Source of the DNA: Melastoma dodecandrum
Taxonomy: Eukaryota; Streptophyta; Magnoliopsida; Myrtales; Melastomataceae
Reading direction: 5' to 3'
DNA length: 64,000 bases
Assembly (NCBI GenBank): GCA_029817715.1
Contig: JARUPY010000292.1
Span: forward strand, 1,014,001 to 1,078,000
A program made the translations under genes and the position numbers. Of this stretch, positions 41,892 through 51,064 are shown piece by piece. A model generated the notes under the pieces. The model searched no databases and had not been told where the DNA came from. It was given only the letters and a program-made list of their open reading frames with translations. Position 1 is the stretch's first letter. Every line of letters starts with the position of its first letter.

Positions 41892-42668
41892 ATGGCGACG
41901 ATGCCGGTGAATTGCGCGGACTATCCGAGCCTTCGGGACAAGCGCGTGCTGATCACCGGCGGCGCGTCCGGCATCGGCGAGGGGCTGGTCGAGGCCTTCG
42001 TGGCCCAGGGGGCGCGGGTCGTGTTCTGCGACATCGCCATGGATGCCGCCCAAACGCTGATTGCCCGCCTTTCCCCCGGAGCACCGGCGCCGCCCCTCTT
42101 CCGGCGCTGCGATCTCGCCGATGTGGCGGCCGTGCGGGCGCTGGTGGCCGAGACGGACGCGGCGCTGGGTGGGCTCGACGTCCTCGTCAACAACGCCGGC
42201 AACGACGACCGCCACGCGCTCGAAGAGGTGACGCCCGCCTATTGGGACGACCGCATGGCGGTGAACCTGCGCCACCTGTTCTTCGCCGCGCAGGCGGCGG
42301 TCCCGGCGATGCGCCGGGCCGGCGGCGGTGTGATCCTGAATTTCGGATCGATCAGCTGGCACCTCGGCTCGCGGGACATGCCGGTCTACCAGACCGCCAA
42401 GGCGGCGATCGAAGGGATGACCCGGGCGATGGCCCGGGACCTCGGCCGGGACGGCATCCGCGTCGCGACGGTCGTGCCGGGCAACGTCCAGACCCCGCGC
42501 CAGGAGACGTGGTACACGCCCGAGGGGGCGGCCGAGATCGTGGCGGCCCAGTGCCTCGACGGGCGGATCCAGCCCTCGGACGTCGCCGCCCTGGTCCTGT
42601 TCCTGGCCTCGGACGATGCCCGGATGTGCACGGGGCACAACTACTTCATCGACGCGGGCTGGCGCTGA
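41892..42668 (+). CDS. SDR-family oxidoreductase
   Basis: A classical short-chain dehydrogenase of 258 residues. The cofactor motif is LITGGASGIGEG near residue 20. An Asp (VVFCDIAMDA) at the end of beta-2 indicates NAD(H) preference. NNAGNDD is near residue 100. The catalytic Ser is in NFGSISW near residue 154 and YQTAK near residue 168. The C-terminal CTGHNYFIDAGWR is typical of sugar or polyol dehydrogenases. The substrate is unknown. It is divergent from flbT. Confidence 0.9.
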   Translation: MATMPVNCADYPSLRDKRVLITGGASGIGEGLVEAFVAQGARVVFCDIAMDAAQTLIARLSPGAPAPPLFRRCDLADVAAVRALVAETDAALGGLDVLVNNAGNDDRHALEEVTPAYWDDRMAVNLRHLFFAAQAAVPAMRRAGGGVILNFGSISWHLGSRDMPVYQTAKAAIEGMTRAMARDLGRDGIRVATVVPGNVQTPRQETWYTPEGAAEIVAAQCLDGRIQPSDVAALVLFLASDDARMCTGHNYFIDAGWR

Positions 42669-42680
42669 GCGCGGCGCCGG

Positions 42681-43634
42681 TCAGCGCTCGGATGGGGCGT
42701 CCGAAGGCGGCCCGGCCGATCTGTGCCGGCCGCGCAACACCCGGCCGTCGATGGCGGCGAGGCCACAGGCGATGAGAGCCATGCCGAAGAAGTGGCGGGG
42801 GGCCAAGTGCTCACCGAGGACTAGCGCGCCCAATAGGATCGCCGAGACCGGGATCAGGAAGGTGACCAGGGAGATGTTGGTCGCCCCCGCCCGGGCCAGG
42901 ATCCGGAAGTAAAGGACATAGGCGACGGCCGTCGAGAGAAGGCCGGATCCCAGGGTTGCCGCCCAGACGGCCGCGCCCGGGACCGGGAGCGCCCAGGGAC
43001 TGTCGACCGCGAGGGCGACCGGCAGGAGCAGCCGGCTGGACGCCGTGACCTGTCCCGTCGCCACGGCGAGCGCCGGAACACCCATGCGTGCGAAGCGTCG
43101 CCCGAACAGGCCCGCGCAGGCATAGGACAGGGCGGCCCCCAGCACGGCGACTTGGGCCAGCAGGTCGCACCCGAAGCCGGTCACCGCGTCGGGGCCGACC
43201 GTCACGACGACGCCCGCGAGGCCGGCGAGCACACCTACGAGCCGGTTTCCGGTCATCCGCTCGTCGGTGGTGAGCATGTGGGCGACCGCCACGGTGAAGA
43301 GCGGTGTGGTGGCGTTGAGGATCGCGGCGAGCCCGGAGGCAATCTGCGTCTGGCCCCAGACGATGAGGCTGAACGGCACGGCGTTGTTCAGGAGGCCCAG
43401 GCCAACGAAGGCAGTCCAGATCCTACGGTCGCGGGGCAGGCGCGATCCGGTCGCCCGCAGGACGACGTTCAGCGCCATCGCGGCGATCCCGACGCGCAGC
43501 GTGACCAGGGTGAGCGGCGGCAGAGCCGTCAAGGCGATTCCCGTGAAGAAGAACGAGCCGCCCCACAGAACCGAGAGCACGATGAGCATTAGCCAATCGG
43601 CGGTGGACATTCCCGGTCGTTCGATGGGCCGCAT
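42681..43634 (-). CDS. EamA/DMT-family transporter
   Basis: A 317-residue inner-membrane permease with about ten hydrophobic helices arranged as two EamA repeats. The first starts at WLMLIVLSVLWGGSFFFTGIAL (about 14-35); the second begins near QVAVLGAALSYACAGLFGRRFA (about 160). The helix GALVLGEHLAPRHFFGMALI is also typical. It is probably a small-metabolite exporter; the substrate is undetermined. It is convergent with the SDR gene, 12 bases between the stops. Confidence 0.88.
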   Translation of the reverse strand: MRPIERPGMSTADWLMLIVLSVLWGGSFFFTGIALTALPPLTLVTLRVGIAAMALNVVLRATGSRLPRDRRIWTAFVGLGLLNNAVPFSLIVWGQTQIASGLAAILNATTPLFTVAVAHMLTTDERMTGNRLVGVLAGLAGVVVTVGPDAVTGFGCDLLAQVAVLGAALSYACAGLFGRRFARMGVPALAVATGQVTASSRLLLPVALAVDSPWALPVPGAAVWAATLGSGLLSTAVAYVLYFRILARAGATNISLVTFLIPVSAILLGALVLGEHLAPRHFFGMALIACGLAAIDGRVLRGRHRSAGPPSDAPSER

Positions 43635-43794
43635 CGCGAATCTCCCGAAGATCGGAGCTTATGGTGCGACGCGTTGTGGCGGGCAAACATCTCGTTTCTT
43701 GCTCTGAAATCTCTCGCGGAACCGCATTGATCATCGTGATCTCACGGTGCGCGACAAGCAAATTACCTGTCAAACTCGCAGCCAGACCGCGTCT

Positions 43795-44533
43795 TCAGTC
43801 TTTGCCGGCCTCGTAGCGCGCCTTGGTTTCGGCGTCCGGCGGGTAGAGGCCGGGCAGCGCGGTGCCCTTCCCGACCTCGTCCATGGCCCAGCCCTCGAAG
43901 CGCTCCTGCTCCGGAGCGAGGTCCAGGACCGTCTGGACCAGGGCCGCCGGGATCAGGACGGCGCTGTCCGCATCGACCACGACGGCGACGTCGGGGAACA
44001 CTGCGACCCCGCTGCAGGCGATCGGCTTTTGCCACGCCACGAAACTGAGCCCGGCGACGGATGGCGGCGCCACCGCGCCCTAGCACCTGAACGGCAGCCC
44101 GGTGCCGATCACGCCGGCGACGTCGCGCACCACCCCGCGTCGGTCACCAGCGCCGTAACGCCCCGCATAGCTATGCGGGCGCAGAGGATGTCGCCGAAGA
44201 TGCCGGCATCGATTATCCCCATCGCGTCGACCACGGCGACGTAGCCCTCCGGCATCGCCTCGTTGGCCGCGCGGGTCTAGGTCGGCGACGACCAGGATTC
44301 GGGTGTGGCGAGATCCTCGCGCGCCGGCACGAAACGCAGCGTCAAGGCGCGGCCCACATTCGGGGCTGTCCCTCCTTCAGCGGCCGCGTCCCGCGCAGCC
44401 AGACGGCGCGGAGACCCTTCTTCAGCAGGATGGTGGTGATCGTGGCAGTCGTAACCTGCGAGAGGACTGCGACGGTCTGAGAGCCCCTTGGCATCTTCGT
44501 CGCCGCGAGGGCGCGTAGAAGACGCGCGAGCAA
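43795..44533 (-). pseudogene. degraded RraA-family gene
   Basis: Pieces of one RraA/HMG-aldolase-family protein appear in order in different frames. The N-terminal part TTATITTILLKKGLRAVWLRG is followed by ALTLRFVPAREDLATPESW, then EAMPEGYVAVVDAMGI, then VVRDVAGVIGTGLP, then a final 91-residue open part ending ETKARYEAGKD. At least four lesions interrupt it: an indel at about 44354-44360, TAG at 44277-44279, an indel at about 44133-44139, and TAG at 44080-44082. Members act as aldolases or regulators of ribonuclease E. The gene cannot make a full product. Confidence 0.85.
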
Positions 44534-44585
44534 CGCGCGAGCCTGGGCGCCGGGCGGACACGCCGCCCCGGCGCCTGGACGTGCG

Positions 44586-44816
44586 TCAGTCGCAGGATTC
44601 CTTCTTCACCGTCTTGGAATCGCCCATGTCGTTCTCCTTGTGCACCGTCTTGGTGACGCAGCCGTCGCCATGGTCATGGACGGTGACGGACTTCGACTCG
44701 GAAGCGGGGCGGTCGACCACGACGGCGGGGCGATCGCGCTCAATGACCGTGGTCTGAGCCTGCGCGGAGGCGCAGACACTCAACAGGGCAGCGGTGGCGA
44801 GTAACAACGTGCGCAT
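44586..44816 (-). CDS. small exported hypothetical protein
   Basis: A 76-residue protein with a typical signal peptide (MRTLLLATAALLSVCASAQA). The mature 56 residues are hydrophilic: TVIERDRPAVVVDRP, then HDHGDGCVTKTVHKEND and KTVKKESCD, with two Cys that may pair. Such short periplasmic proteins recur in Methylobacterium. It probably has its own promoter in the 216-base spacer upstream (44817-45032). Confidence 0.7.
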   Translation of the reverse strand: MRTLLLATAALLSVCASAQAQTTVIERDRPAVVVDRPASESKSVTVHDHGDGCVTKTVHKENDMGDSKTVKKESCD

Positions 44817-45032
44817 AGTGGGCTCCAGTACCGATTTCGGTACCGGGTAACGTGGTCCCAGCTTGAGCGTTCCGCCGATTCACAGGTCATGGAGGCGGCC
44901 CGAACCCGTAAGGAACTTGGCTCGGTCCGCGCGCCGTTCGGCCTGAGGGACAGCCGGAGCGACCGCGCCAGAGACCCCGGAATCCGAGCCGTTTCAACCC
45001 GGGCCGACTACGTGCGCAGAGGACCACGGGCC

Positions 45033-45284
45033 TCAGCCGCCCGTCATCGGCGGGAAGAAGGCGATCTCCCGGGCCCCCGCGATCGGCGCGTCCGGCTTGA
45101 CATGGACGCGGTCGATCGCGGCCCGCACCACGCCCGGATCCTCGAAGGCGTGGGCGTATTCCTCGCCGCGTCCGCGCAGCCAGCCAACCAAGTCGGCGAC
45201 GGTGGCGATTCCGGCCGGAAGGGCCACCTCCTCCTCGGGGCGGCCGATCCGCTCGCGGACCCAGGCGAAATAGACGAGCTTCAT
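45033..45284 (-). CDS. moaD: molybdopterin synthase sulfur-carrier subunit MoaD
   Basis: An 83-residue ubiquitin-like protein whose C-terminal Gly-Gly (FFPPMTGG) is adenylylated and thiocarboxylated to donate sulfur for molybdopterin. The first strand MKLVYFAWVRERIG is the usual MoaD start. The partner MoaE, which normally follows MoaD, is not found in the spacer after it. The gene lies 54 bases downstream of pgsA on the same strand, the conserved uvrC-pgsA-moaD order. Confidence 0.92.
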   Translation of the reverse strand: MKLVYFAWVRERIGRPEEEVALPAGIATVADLVGWLRGRGEEYAHAFEDPGVVRAAIDRVHVKPDAPIAGAREIAFFPPMTGG

Positions 45285-45338
45285 CGGATCACCGTATCGG
45301 ACGAGGAGGCCGGGCCGTGCATCCCGCGGCCCGACGCA

Positions 45339-45998
45339 TCAGCGCGGGTCGTCGATGACGTGCTTGATCCCGGCCCGCATGTAGTCCCAGCCGGTCCAGA
45401 TCGTCAGCGCGGCGGCAAGCCACAGCAGCGCAAGGCCGATCCCCTCGGTCCCGGGCAGCACCGTCTCGCCGGCCGGACCGGCCACGAGGAAGCCCAGGGC
45501 GACGAGCTGCACCGTCGTCTTCCATTTGGCGATCTTGCTCACCGGCACGCCGACCTTCAGCTCGGCCAGGTATTCCCGCAGGCCTGAGACCAGCACCTCC
45601 CGGCACAGGATCACGATCGCCGCCCAGACGCTGGACCCGACGATCGTGTGATCGGCCGCCAGCATCAGCAGGCAGGCCGAGACCAGGAGCTTGTCGGCGA
45701 TCGGATCGAGCATCCGGCCGAGCGCCGAACTCTGGTGGTAGGTCCGCGCGACGTACCCGTCGAGGTAATCGGTGATCGCGGCAGCCACGAACACGCCCAG
45801 TGCGATCCACCGGGCGGTGTGGGAGTCGGGCCAGAACAGCAGCGCGACCATCACCGGCACCGCGACGAGGCGCCCGTAGGTCAGGCAGTTCGCGAGCGTC
45901 CAGGCCGGCGACCGTCGTCGGGGGAGGACGGCGTTCATCGCCGCGGTGAAATCAGAGCCCGGCGCGGGCGTCAACGCCTCGGAGTCGGACTCAGGCAT
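45339..45998 (-). CDS. pgsA: CDP-diacylglycerol-glycerol-3-phosphate 3-phosphatidyltransferase
   Basis: A 219-residue inner-membrane enzyme that makes phosphatidylglycerol-phosphate. The CDP-alcohol phosphotransferase motif is intact: DYLDGYVARTYHQSSALGRMLDPIADK near residue 79. About four to five further hydrophobic helices follow. ATG 45998 is preceded by GAGAG at a suitable distance. An ATG at 46025 would overlap the uvrC end and has no ribosome-binding site. It is upstream of moaD. Confidence 0.93.
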   Translation of the reverse strand: MPESDSEALTPAPGSDFTAAMNAVLPRRRSPAWTLANCLTYGRLVAVPVMVALLFWPDSHTARWIALGVFVAAAITDYLDGYVARTYHQSSALGRMLDPIADKLLVSACLLMLAADHTIVGSSVWAAIVILCREVLVSGLREYLAELKVGVPVSKIAKWKTTVQLVALGFLVAGPAGETVLPGTEGIGLALLWLAAALTIWTGWDYMRAGIKHVIDDPR

Positions 45999-46011
45999 GG
46001 CGGCGGGACTC

Positions 46012-48078
46012 TCAGGCGCCGGCATGGAAGAAGTCGTAGACCGCCCGCGCGGTTGCGGCATTCACGCCCGGCGTCTTGGCCAGATCCTCGAAGGCGGCGC
46101 GCTCGATCGCCTTGACGGTCCCGAAATGGTGCAGCAGCGCGCGCTTGCGGCTCGGTCCGATGCCGGCGATCTCGTCCAGGGGATTCTTCACCATCTCACG
46201 CTTGCGCTTGGCCCGGTGGCTCCCGATGGCGAAGCGGTGAGCTTCGTCACGCAGCCGCTGCACGAAGTAGAGCGTCGGGTCCCGCGGCGGAAGCTTGAAA
46301 GGCGGCCGGCCGGGGATGAAAAACGTCTCGCGACCGGCATCCCGGTCGCGGCCCTTGGCGACGCCGACCAGGGGCACGTCGGTCACGCCGACGGCGTCAA
46401 GGGCCGCGCGGGCGGCGTCGAGCTGGCCCTTGCCGCCGTCGATCAGGACGAGGTCGGGCCAGGCCGGAAACGCGTCGCTCTCCTCGGCGGGGGTTGGGAC
46501 GGGTTCCGGCACGCCGCCTTCGGCGGCCGCGACCGCCGCCTCCCGCTCGGTGCGCGGCGCTTCCTTCACAAGCCGCTTGAAGCGGCGCTGCAGCACCTCG
46601 CGCATCATGCCGTAATCGTCCCCGGGGGTGAGCTCCTCGGACTTGATGTTGAAGGTGCGGTAATGCGTCTTCATGAACCCCGTGGGACCGGCGACGATCA
46701 TGCCGCCGACCGCGTTCGTGCCCATAATGTGCGAGTTGTCGTAGACCTCGATCCGGCGCGGGGTCTTCTCCATGCCGAAGGCCTGGCCCAGGGCCGTCAG
46801 GAGCTTGCCCTGGGAGGCCGTGTCGGCGAGGCGCCGGGCCAGCGCTTCCTTGGCGTTGCGCTGCGCGTAATCGACGAGGTTCTTCCGCTCCCCCCGGATC
46901 GGCCGGTGAATCTCGACGCGGTAGTCGACCCGGCTCGACAGGGCAGCGGCCACAAGTTCGGCATCCTCGATGGCGTGGCTCGTCAGCACCGTCCGGGGCG
47001 CCGGCTTGTCGTCGTAGAACTGGCCGATGAACGAGCCCAGCACCTCGTCGGGCGTCATGGTCCGGTCGGCCTTCGGGAAATAGGCGCGGTTGCCCCAGTT
47101 CTGGAAGTTCCGGAAGAAGAACACCTCGATGCAGAACTGGCCGGCCTGCTCGTCGAGGGCGAACACGTCCGCCTCCTCGACGCCCTGCGTGTTGACGCCC
47201 TGCACCCCCTGGATCGCCGAAAGGGCGGCGATCCGGTCCCGGTAACGGGCGGCGCGCTCGAACTCCAGGGCCTCGGAGGCCTCCTGCATCTCGGCGCGCA
47301 TCCGGTCCTTCACGGCGTTGGACTTGCCGGCGAGGAACGCCCGGGCGGAATCCGCCATGGCGGCATAGTCCTCCCGCGCGATCTCGCCCGTGCAGGGGCC
47401 GGAGCAGCGCTTGATCTGATAGAGCAGGCAGGGCCGGGTGCGGTTCTCGTAGTAGCTGTCGGTGCAGGTGCGCAGCAGGAAGGCGCGCTGCAGGGCGTTC
47501 ACCGTCCGGTTGACGGCCCAGACGCTGGCGAAGGGCCCGTAATAATTGCCCTTCCGGCGCCGCGCCCCTCGGTGCTTCACGATCTGCGGCGCCGGACCGT
47601 CATCGGTCACCAGGATGTAGGGGAAGGACTTGTCGTCCCGCATCAGCACGTTGAAGCGCGGCTTCAGCTGCTTGATCAGGTTGGCCTCGAGCAGCAGCGC
47701 CTCGGTCTCGGTCGCGGTGGTGACGAACTCCATCGCCGCCGTCTGTGAAATCATCCGGGCGATGCGGTTCGAATGCGCCTGACCGCGGGCGTAGGAGCCG
47801 ACCCGCGCCTTCAGGTTCTTGGCCTTGCCGACGTAGAGGACGTCGCCGCGGTGGTCGAACATCCGGTAGACGCCCGGCGAGGACGGCAGGGTCGACCAGA
47901 AGCGGCGGATCACCTCGGTCCCGGCCTGAACGGCGCCCGGCTCGAAGTCGAAATCGATCTCCGGGGCCTCCGCGTCGGGGAGGCCGGCTTCCGGCTCGTC
48001 GGCGGTCTCGTCCCGCTCGGCGTCGCGACCGTCGTCGAAGGTGTCGGGGGGCAGGTCTGTGAGGGCTCTGCGGCTCAT
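46012..48078 (-). CDS. uvrC: excinuclease ABC subunit C
   Basis: A 688-residue nucleotide-excision repair nuclease. The GIY-YIG domain (about 67-145) has [26 protein letters not shown]. The UvrB-binding UVR region (about 265-300) contains [24 protein letters not shown]. The RNase H-like endonuclease region contains [19 protein letters not shown] near residue 447. The C-terminal helix-hairpin-helix has [22 protein letters not shown]. The first 55 residues are an acidic non-conserved extension. An Ala/Glu/Pro-rich insert (about 508-530) is not typical. It heads uvrC-pgsA-moaD. Confidence 0.96.
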   Translation of the reverse strand: MSRRALTDLPPDTFDDGRDAERDETADEPEAGLPDAEAPEIDFDFEPGAVQAGTEVIRRFWSTLPSSPGVYRMFDHRGDVLYVGKAKNLKARVGSYARGQAHSNRIARMISQTAAMEFVTTATETEALLLEANLIKQLKPRFNVLMRDDKSFPYILVTDDGPAPQIVKHRGARRRKGNYYGPFASVWAVNRTVNALQRAFLLRTCTDSYYENRTRPCLLYQIKRCSGPCTGEIAREDYAAMADSARAFLAGKSNAVKDRMRAEMQEASEALEFERAARYRDRIAALSAIQGVQGVNTQGVEEADVFALDEQAGQFCIEVFFFRNFQNWGNRAYFPKADRTMTPDEVLGSFIGQFYDDKPAPRTVLTSHAIEDAELVAAALSSRVDYRVEIHRPIRGERKNLVDYAQRNAKEALARRLADTASQGKLLTALGQAFGMEKTPRRIEVYDNSHIMGTNAVGGMIVAGPTGFMKTHYRTFNIKSEELTPGDDYGMMREVLQRRFKRLVKEAPRTEREAAVAAAEGGVPEPVPTPAEESDAFPAWPDLVLIDGGKGQLDAARAALDAVGVTDVPLVGVAKGRDRDAGRETFFIPGRPPFKLPPRDPTLYFVQRLRDEAHRFAIGSHRAKRKREMVKNPLDEIAGIGPSRKRALLHHFGTVKAIERAAFEDLAKTPGVNAATARAVYDFFHAGA

Positions 48079-48160
48079 CCCGCAGATCTAAGCCTTCCCA
48101 CCCCCGAGGGGGACGGGGGCGGCCGACAAAAAATGCGCGCCGGCGGCCGATCAGATCGGA

Positions 48161-48880
48161 TCAATCGAACAGCGAGTCGATGTCGCTCTGGTCGACGTGG
48201 CCGATATCGTGGTCGAGCTTCGGTCCGTTGAGCAGGCTGCTCTCGTCGTCGAGGCTGCTTGACGCCATCGGCATCACGGCGATCAGTTCCTTGAAGCTGT
48301 CCAGCTCCGACCATGTGTCGATCAGCCGGTCGAGGTGTTCCTCGATGAACTTCATCACGCCGACGATCTTGTTGATTCGCTGTCCGGTCAGATCCTGGAA
48401 GTTGCAGGCCTCATAGGCCGAGATCACGCGCTCCAGGATCACGTCGACATGCTGCTTCGCACCCGGCGGCAGCATCGCCGCATTGAGCATGCCGGCATGG
48501 GTCTCGATCTCCTCGATCGCGCCGAGGAGCTGCGTCGTGGCGCGCTCGGTCGAGAAGACCACCGCATCGAGCTCGTCGGCCGCCCGGCGCATGCCCTTGC
48601 CGGTGTTCTCGGTCCGGTGGAGGGTCGCCAGCTCCGACTTCGTGCGGGTGATCGCCTCCTTCATCAGGTCGAGTTCTGAGCGCATCGACAGCGCTTCATG
48701 GAGGTCGCGGCGGCAGGCCTCGATGGTCTCGCTGGCGCTCATCTGCGTTACGCGGCGCAGATCTTGGATAGCGTTGTAGATCTCGTCGAGGCGTTCGCCA
48801 GAGGCTGGAACGCCCGCTGGCGGTGGCGGCGTCCCGGGAAGCCCGAGGCTGTCTTCGATGCGGTAGCGCTTCTGAGTCAT
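48161..48880 (-). CDS. cheZ: CheZ-family chemotaxis phosphatase
   Basis: A 239-residue helical protein. The catalytic signature of CheZ, ACNFQDLTGQRINKIVGVMKFIE (near residues 158-180), has the Asp and Gln needed to hydrolyse CheY phosphate. The long N-terminal helices (about 30-150) build the hairpin dimer. The C-terminus ends HVDQSDIDSLFD, resembling the CheY-binding peptide. It lies 82 bases upstream of uvrC and away from any che operon. It could act on a CheY tied to the mini-receptor at 15561, but that is only a guess. Confidence 0.85.
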   Translation of the reverse strand: MTQKRYRIEDSLGLPGTPPPPAGVPASGERLDEIYNAIQDLRRVTQMSASETIEACRRDLHEALSMRSELDLMKEAITRTKSELATLHRTENTGKGMRRAADELDAVVFSTERATTQLLGAIEEIETHAGMLNAAMLPPGAKQHVDVILERVISAYEACNFQDLTGQRINKIVGVMKFIEEHLDRLIDTWSELDSFKELIAVMPMASSSLDDESSLLNGPKLDHDIGHVDQSDIDSLFD

Positions 48881-49171
48881 CGTCCAGGCATAGGCGTTCG
48901 GGTGCGTCGCAGCGACTGTCTACCACATCAGTTAGCGGACCGTGACTGACAAGCTTGCGGACCGTCGCGCTGCGCAGCGTCGAAGAAGCGGCGAAGAATT
49001 CGGGGCGGCAGCCGGCTGGCAGGCCTACACTTTCGATTCACCCTGACCCTGACGGGACGTTGAGGACCGGCGCGGTTCCACGCGATTCACCACGTTCATT
49101 CACTGATTCGCGCAGTTCCTGCGGGATCTTCGCGACGCCGCGGGCAGGTGCCCCCGGCTCGGGAGGTTGCG

Positions 49172-49963
49172 ATGCGGGGATCGGTCCGGCTGGGTCTGTG
49201 GGCGGCCTTGGCCGCGGCGGTCGGCGGCGCGCCGGCCCAGGCGCAACAGGCGCGTTACGCCGAGGGCGGCTATGGCGGCGGCCTGATCGAGTATCTCGTC
49301 ACCGGCAGCGCGGCGACCGGCCGCCAGACTTGGCCGCAGCGCTCCGTCCAGCCGCAGCGCGCCGCGGCGCCGATGCGGGTCGCCGCCTATTCGGGCGATC
49401 TGCTGCCGGTCGAGCCCGAACCGGCTCAGGTCTACGGGCAGCCGGAGGCCTACGGGACACCGCCGGCGGGCGTTTACGGGGCGCCCCAGGCAGATCCGAA
49501 TCGCATTGCCCGCGGGGTCGCACCGGAATACCAGCGCCAGGAGGTGGCCTTCGCCGGACCGCAGCGGCCCGGCACCATCGTGATCGATACCGCCGGCAAG
49601 CACCTCTACCTCGTCCAGCCCGGCCACCGGGCCCTGCGCTATGGCATCGGGGTCGGCCGGCCCGGATTCGCCTGGAGCGGTCTCAAGACCGTCAGCCGCA
49701 AGGCCGAATGGCCGGATTGGACGCCGCCCTCCGAGATGCTGGCCCGCCGCCCGGACCTGCCGCGCCACATGGCGGGCGGGCCGGAAAACCCCCTCGGCGC
49801 CCGCGCCCTGTACCTCGGCTCGTCGCTCTATCGGATCCACGGCACCAACGAGCCGAACACGATCGGCCGATCGGTCTCGTCGGGCTGCATCCGGATGATG
49901 AACGACGACGTGATCGATCTCTATGAGCGCGTCCCGGTGGGCACGCGCGTCGAGGTCCTGTAA
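49172..49963 (+). CDS. L,D-transpeptidase (YkuD family, short form)
   Basis: A 263-residue exported enzyme with a signal peptide (LGLWAALAAAVGGAPAQA). A proline/tyrosine-rich linker (about 60-105, YGQPEAYGTPPAGVYGAPQ) leads to the YkuD domain: GTIVIDTAGKHLYLV near residue 132 and HGTNEPNTIGRSVSSGCIRMMN, with the nucleophile Cys near residue 236. It belongs to the ErfK/YbiS type that cross-links peptidoglycan or anchors lipoproteins. ATG 49172 is preceded by GGGAGG. It has no peptidoglycan-binding domain, unlike the enzyme at 19684. Confidence 0.92.
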   Translation: MRGSVRLGLWAALAAAVGGAPAQAQQARYAEGGYGGGLIEYLVTGSAATGRQTWPQRSVQPQRAAAPMRVAAYSGDLLPVEPEPAQVYGQPEAYGTPPAGVYGAPQADPNRIARGVAPEYQRQEVAFAGPQRPGTIVIDTAGKHLYLVQPGHRALRYGIGVGRPGFAWSGLKTVSRKAEWPDWTPPSEMLARRPDLPRHMAGGPENPLGARALYLGSSLYRIHGTNEPNTIGRSVSSGCIRMMNDDVIDLYERVPVGTRVEVL

Positions 49964-50058
49964 GGTCGCGGCGCGCCTGTCCGCCGGAGCGGCCCGAGAC
50001 ATTATCGGCGGCTGGAGCGGGCTCACCGCACAGCCGCTGAAGCGGCATGGATCACAGC

Positions 50059-50089
50059 GGCCCGACCCCCGCTCGAGCGGAGCCGGGCC
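50059..50089 (-). terminator. possible hairpin terminator after the DUF2076 gene
   Basis: GGCCCG (50059-50064) pairs with CGGGCC (50084-50089), and a nested CCGCTCGAGCGG palindrome (50069-50080) completes the hairpin. It is 20 bases beyond the stop of the minus-strand DUF2076 gene. No T run; weak support. Confidence 0.35.
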
Positions 50090-50106
50090 GCCGGTGGTCC
50101 CGCCGA

Positions 50107-50859
50107 TCAGGTCCAGTCGCTGTCGTCGCCGCCGCCCATGTCGCCGCCGAAATCGCCGCTCGGATCGCTGAAGCTGGCATCCTGGAAGTCGCCGCCGCCG
50201 CCGCCGTTGTCGAGGGCCGAGCCGAGATCCTGGTTGCCGCCGTCACCGTAGTAGTTGTTGACGATCGTCTCGCCGCCACCGCCGAGGCCGGCCGCTGCCG
50301 CGCTGCCGAGGCTGGAATGGCCGCCCGCGAAGGCGTTCGACAGGGCGCTGCCAAGCAGCATGCCGCCCGCGGCGCCGGCCGCCATGGGGAGTGCGGAGGC
50401 CAGGAAGCCACCGCCACGCGACGGAGCCTGCGGCTGGCCACCCCAGGGACCGCCCTGCTGCTGCGGGTATCCCTGCTGCGGATAGCCTTGCTGCGGATAG
50501 CCTTGCGGGGGAGCGCCCGCATTGCCCCAGGGCTGGCCGCCCGGGCGCTGCTGGCCGTAGCCCGGCTGCGGCTCCTGGCGCTGGCTGCCGCCACCGCCAA
50601 AAATGCTCGACAGGAAGCCACCGCCCCCGGAGGACTGCGCCTGTGTGCCCTGGCTGCGCGCCTGCTCGAGCTGCTGGTTCAGGCTCTTGATCGCCTCTTC
50701 CTGCACGTAGATCAGCTGCGCCATCGCGTAGGGGGCGTAGGGCTGGGCGCGGATCTTGTCGGCGATGAAGCGCTCGGCCTCCGCGTCGCGGGGCTGAGAC
50801 TGCGCCTTCTCGAGACGCTGGAAGATGCCCGAAATGACGTCGCGTTCTTCGCTGTTCAT
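50107..50859 (-). CDS. DUF2076 family protein
   Basis: A 250-residue protein of the DUF2076 family (function unknown). The N-terminal helix MNSEERDVISGIFQRLEKAQ is followed by AERFIADKIRAQPYAPYAMAQLIYVQEEAIKSLN, the conserved core. The middle is low-complexity: Gly-rich with GYPQQ tandem units (near residues 118-136), then a hydrophobic glycine-zipper-like stretch (ALPMAAGAAGGMLLGSAL, near 160), and an Asp/Gly-rich C-terminus. It is possibly an envelope or stress-related protein. The spacer to the porin gene holds a terminator for the latter. Confidence 0.85.
   Translation of the reverse strand: MNSEERDVISGIFQRLEKAQSQPRDAEAERFIADKIRAQPYAPYAMAQLIYVQEEAIKSLNQQLEQARSQGTQAQSSGGGGFLSSIFGGGGSQRQEPQPGYGQQRPGGQPWGNAGAPPQGYPQQGYPQQGYPQQQGGPWGGQPQAPSRGGGFLASALPMAAGAAGGMLLGSALSNAFAGGHSSLGSAAAAGLGGGGETIVNNYYGDGGNQDLGSALDNGGGGGDFQDASFSDPSGDFGGDMGGGDDSDWT
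50459..50511. repeat. three 15-base tandem units in the DUF2076 gene
   Basis: Near-identical 15-base units (core TTGCTGCGGATAGCC) encode repeated GYPQQ on the minus strand. Variation in number could arise by slippage. This is a coding low-complexity tract, not a CRISPR or satellite array. Confidence 0.7.
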
Positions 50860-50987
50860 GGAGTCGTCCTCCTCGAATCATTACCCGCGGGCCCGAACGC
50901 GCCGCATGGCAGACACGACATGGGTGCGCGGCGACGCTTTGTCAGGAGCCCTTGCGAAAACTTCATTCGCGGACACCCGGAAAGCGA

Positions 50988-51013
50988 AAAGCCCGGCCTC
51001 GCGGCCGGGCTTT
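50988..51013 (-). terminator. rho-independent terminator of the porin gene
   Basis: AAAGCCCGGCC (50988-50998) and GGCCGGGCTTT (51003-51013) are exact complements around the TCGC loop. Read on the minus strand the stem ends in TTTTCGCTTTCC. It lies 52 bases past the porin stop. Confidence 0.85.
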
Positions 51014-51064
51014 CCCGATGTGGTCGCTCCGGCGGCACGGCCGGAACCGTGCCGATGGACGATC

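Noticed and set aside
44889..45587. Plus-strand gene overlapping moaD and pgsA
   Set aside because: The frame is antisense to both genes and shows Arg/Gly/His-rich shadow composition.
50459..50511. CRISPR-like short repeats
   Set aside because: Units are contiguous without spacers and in frame with the DUF2076 coding sequence.
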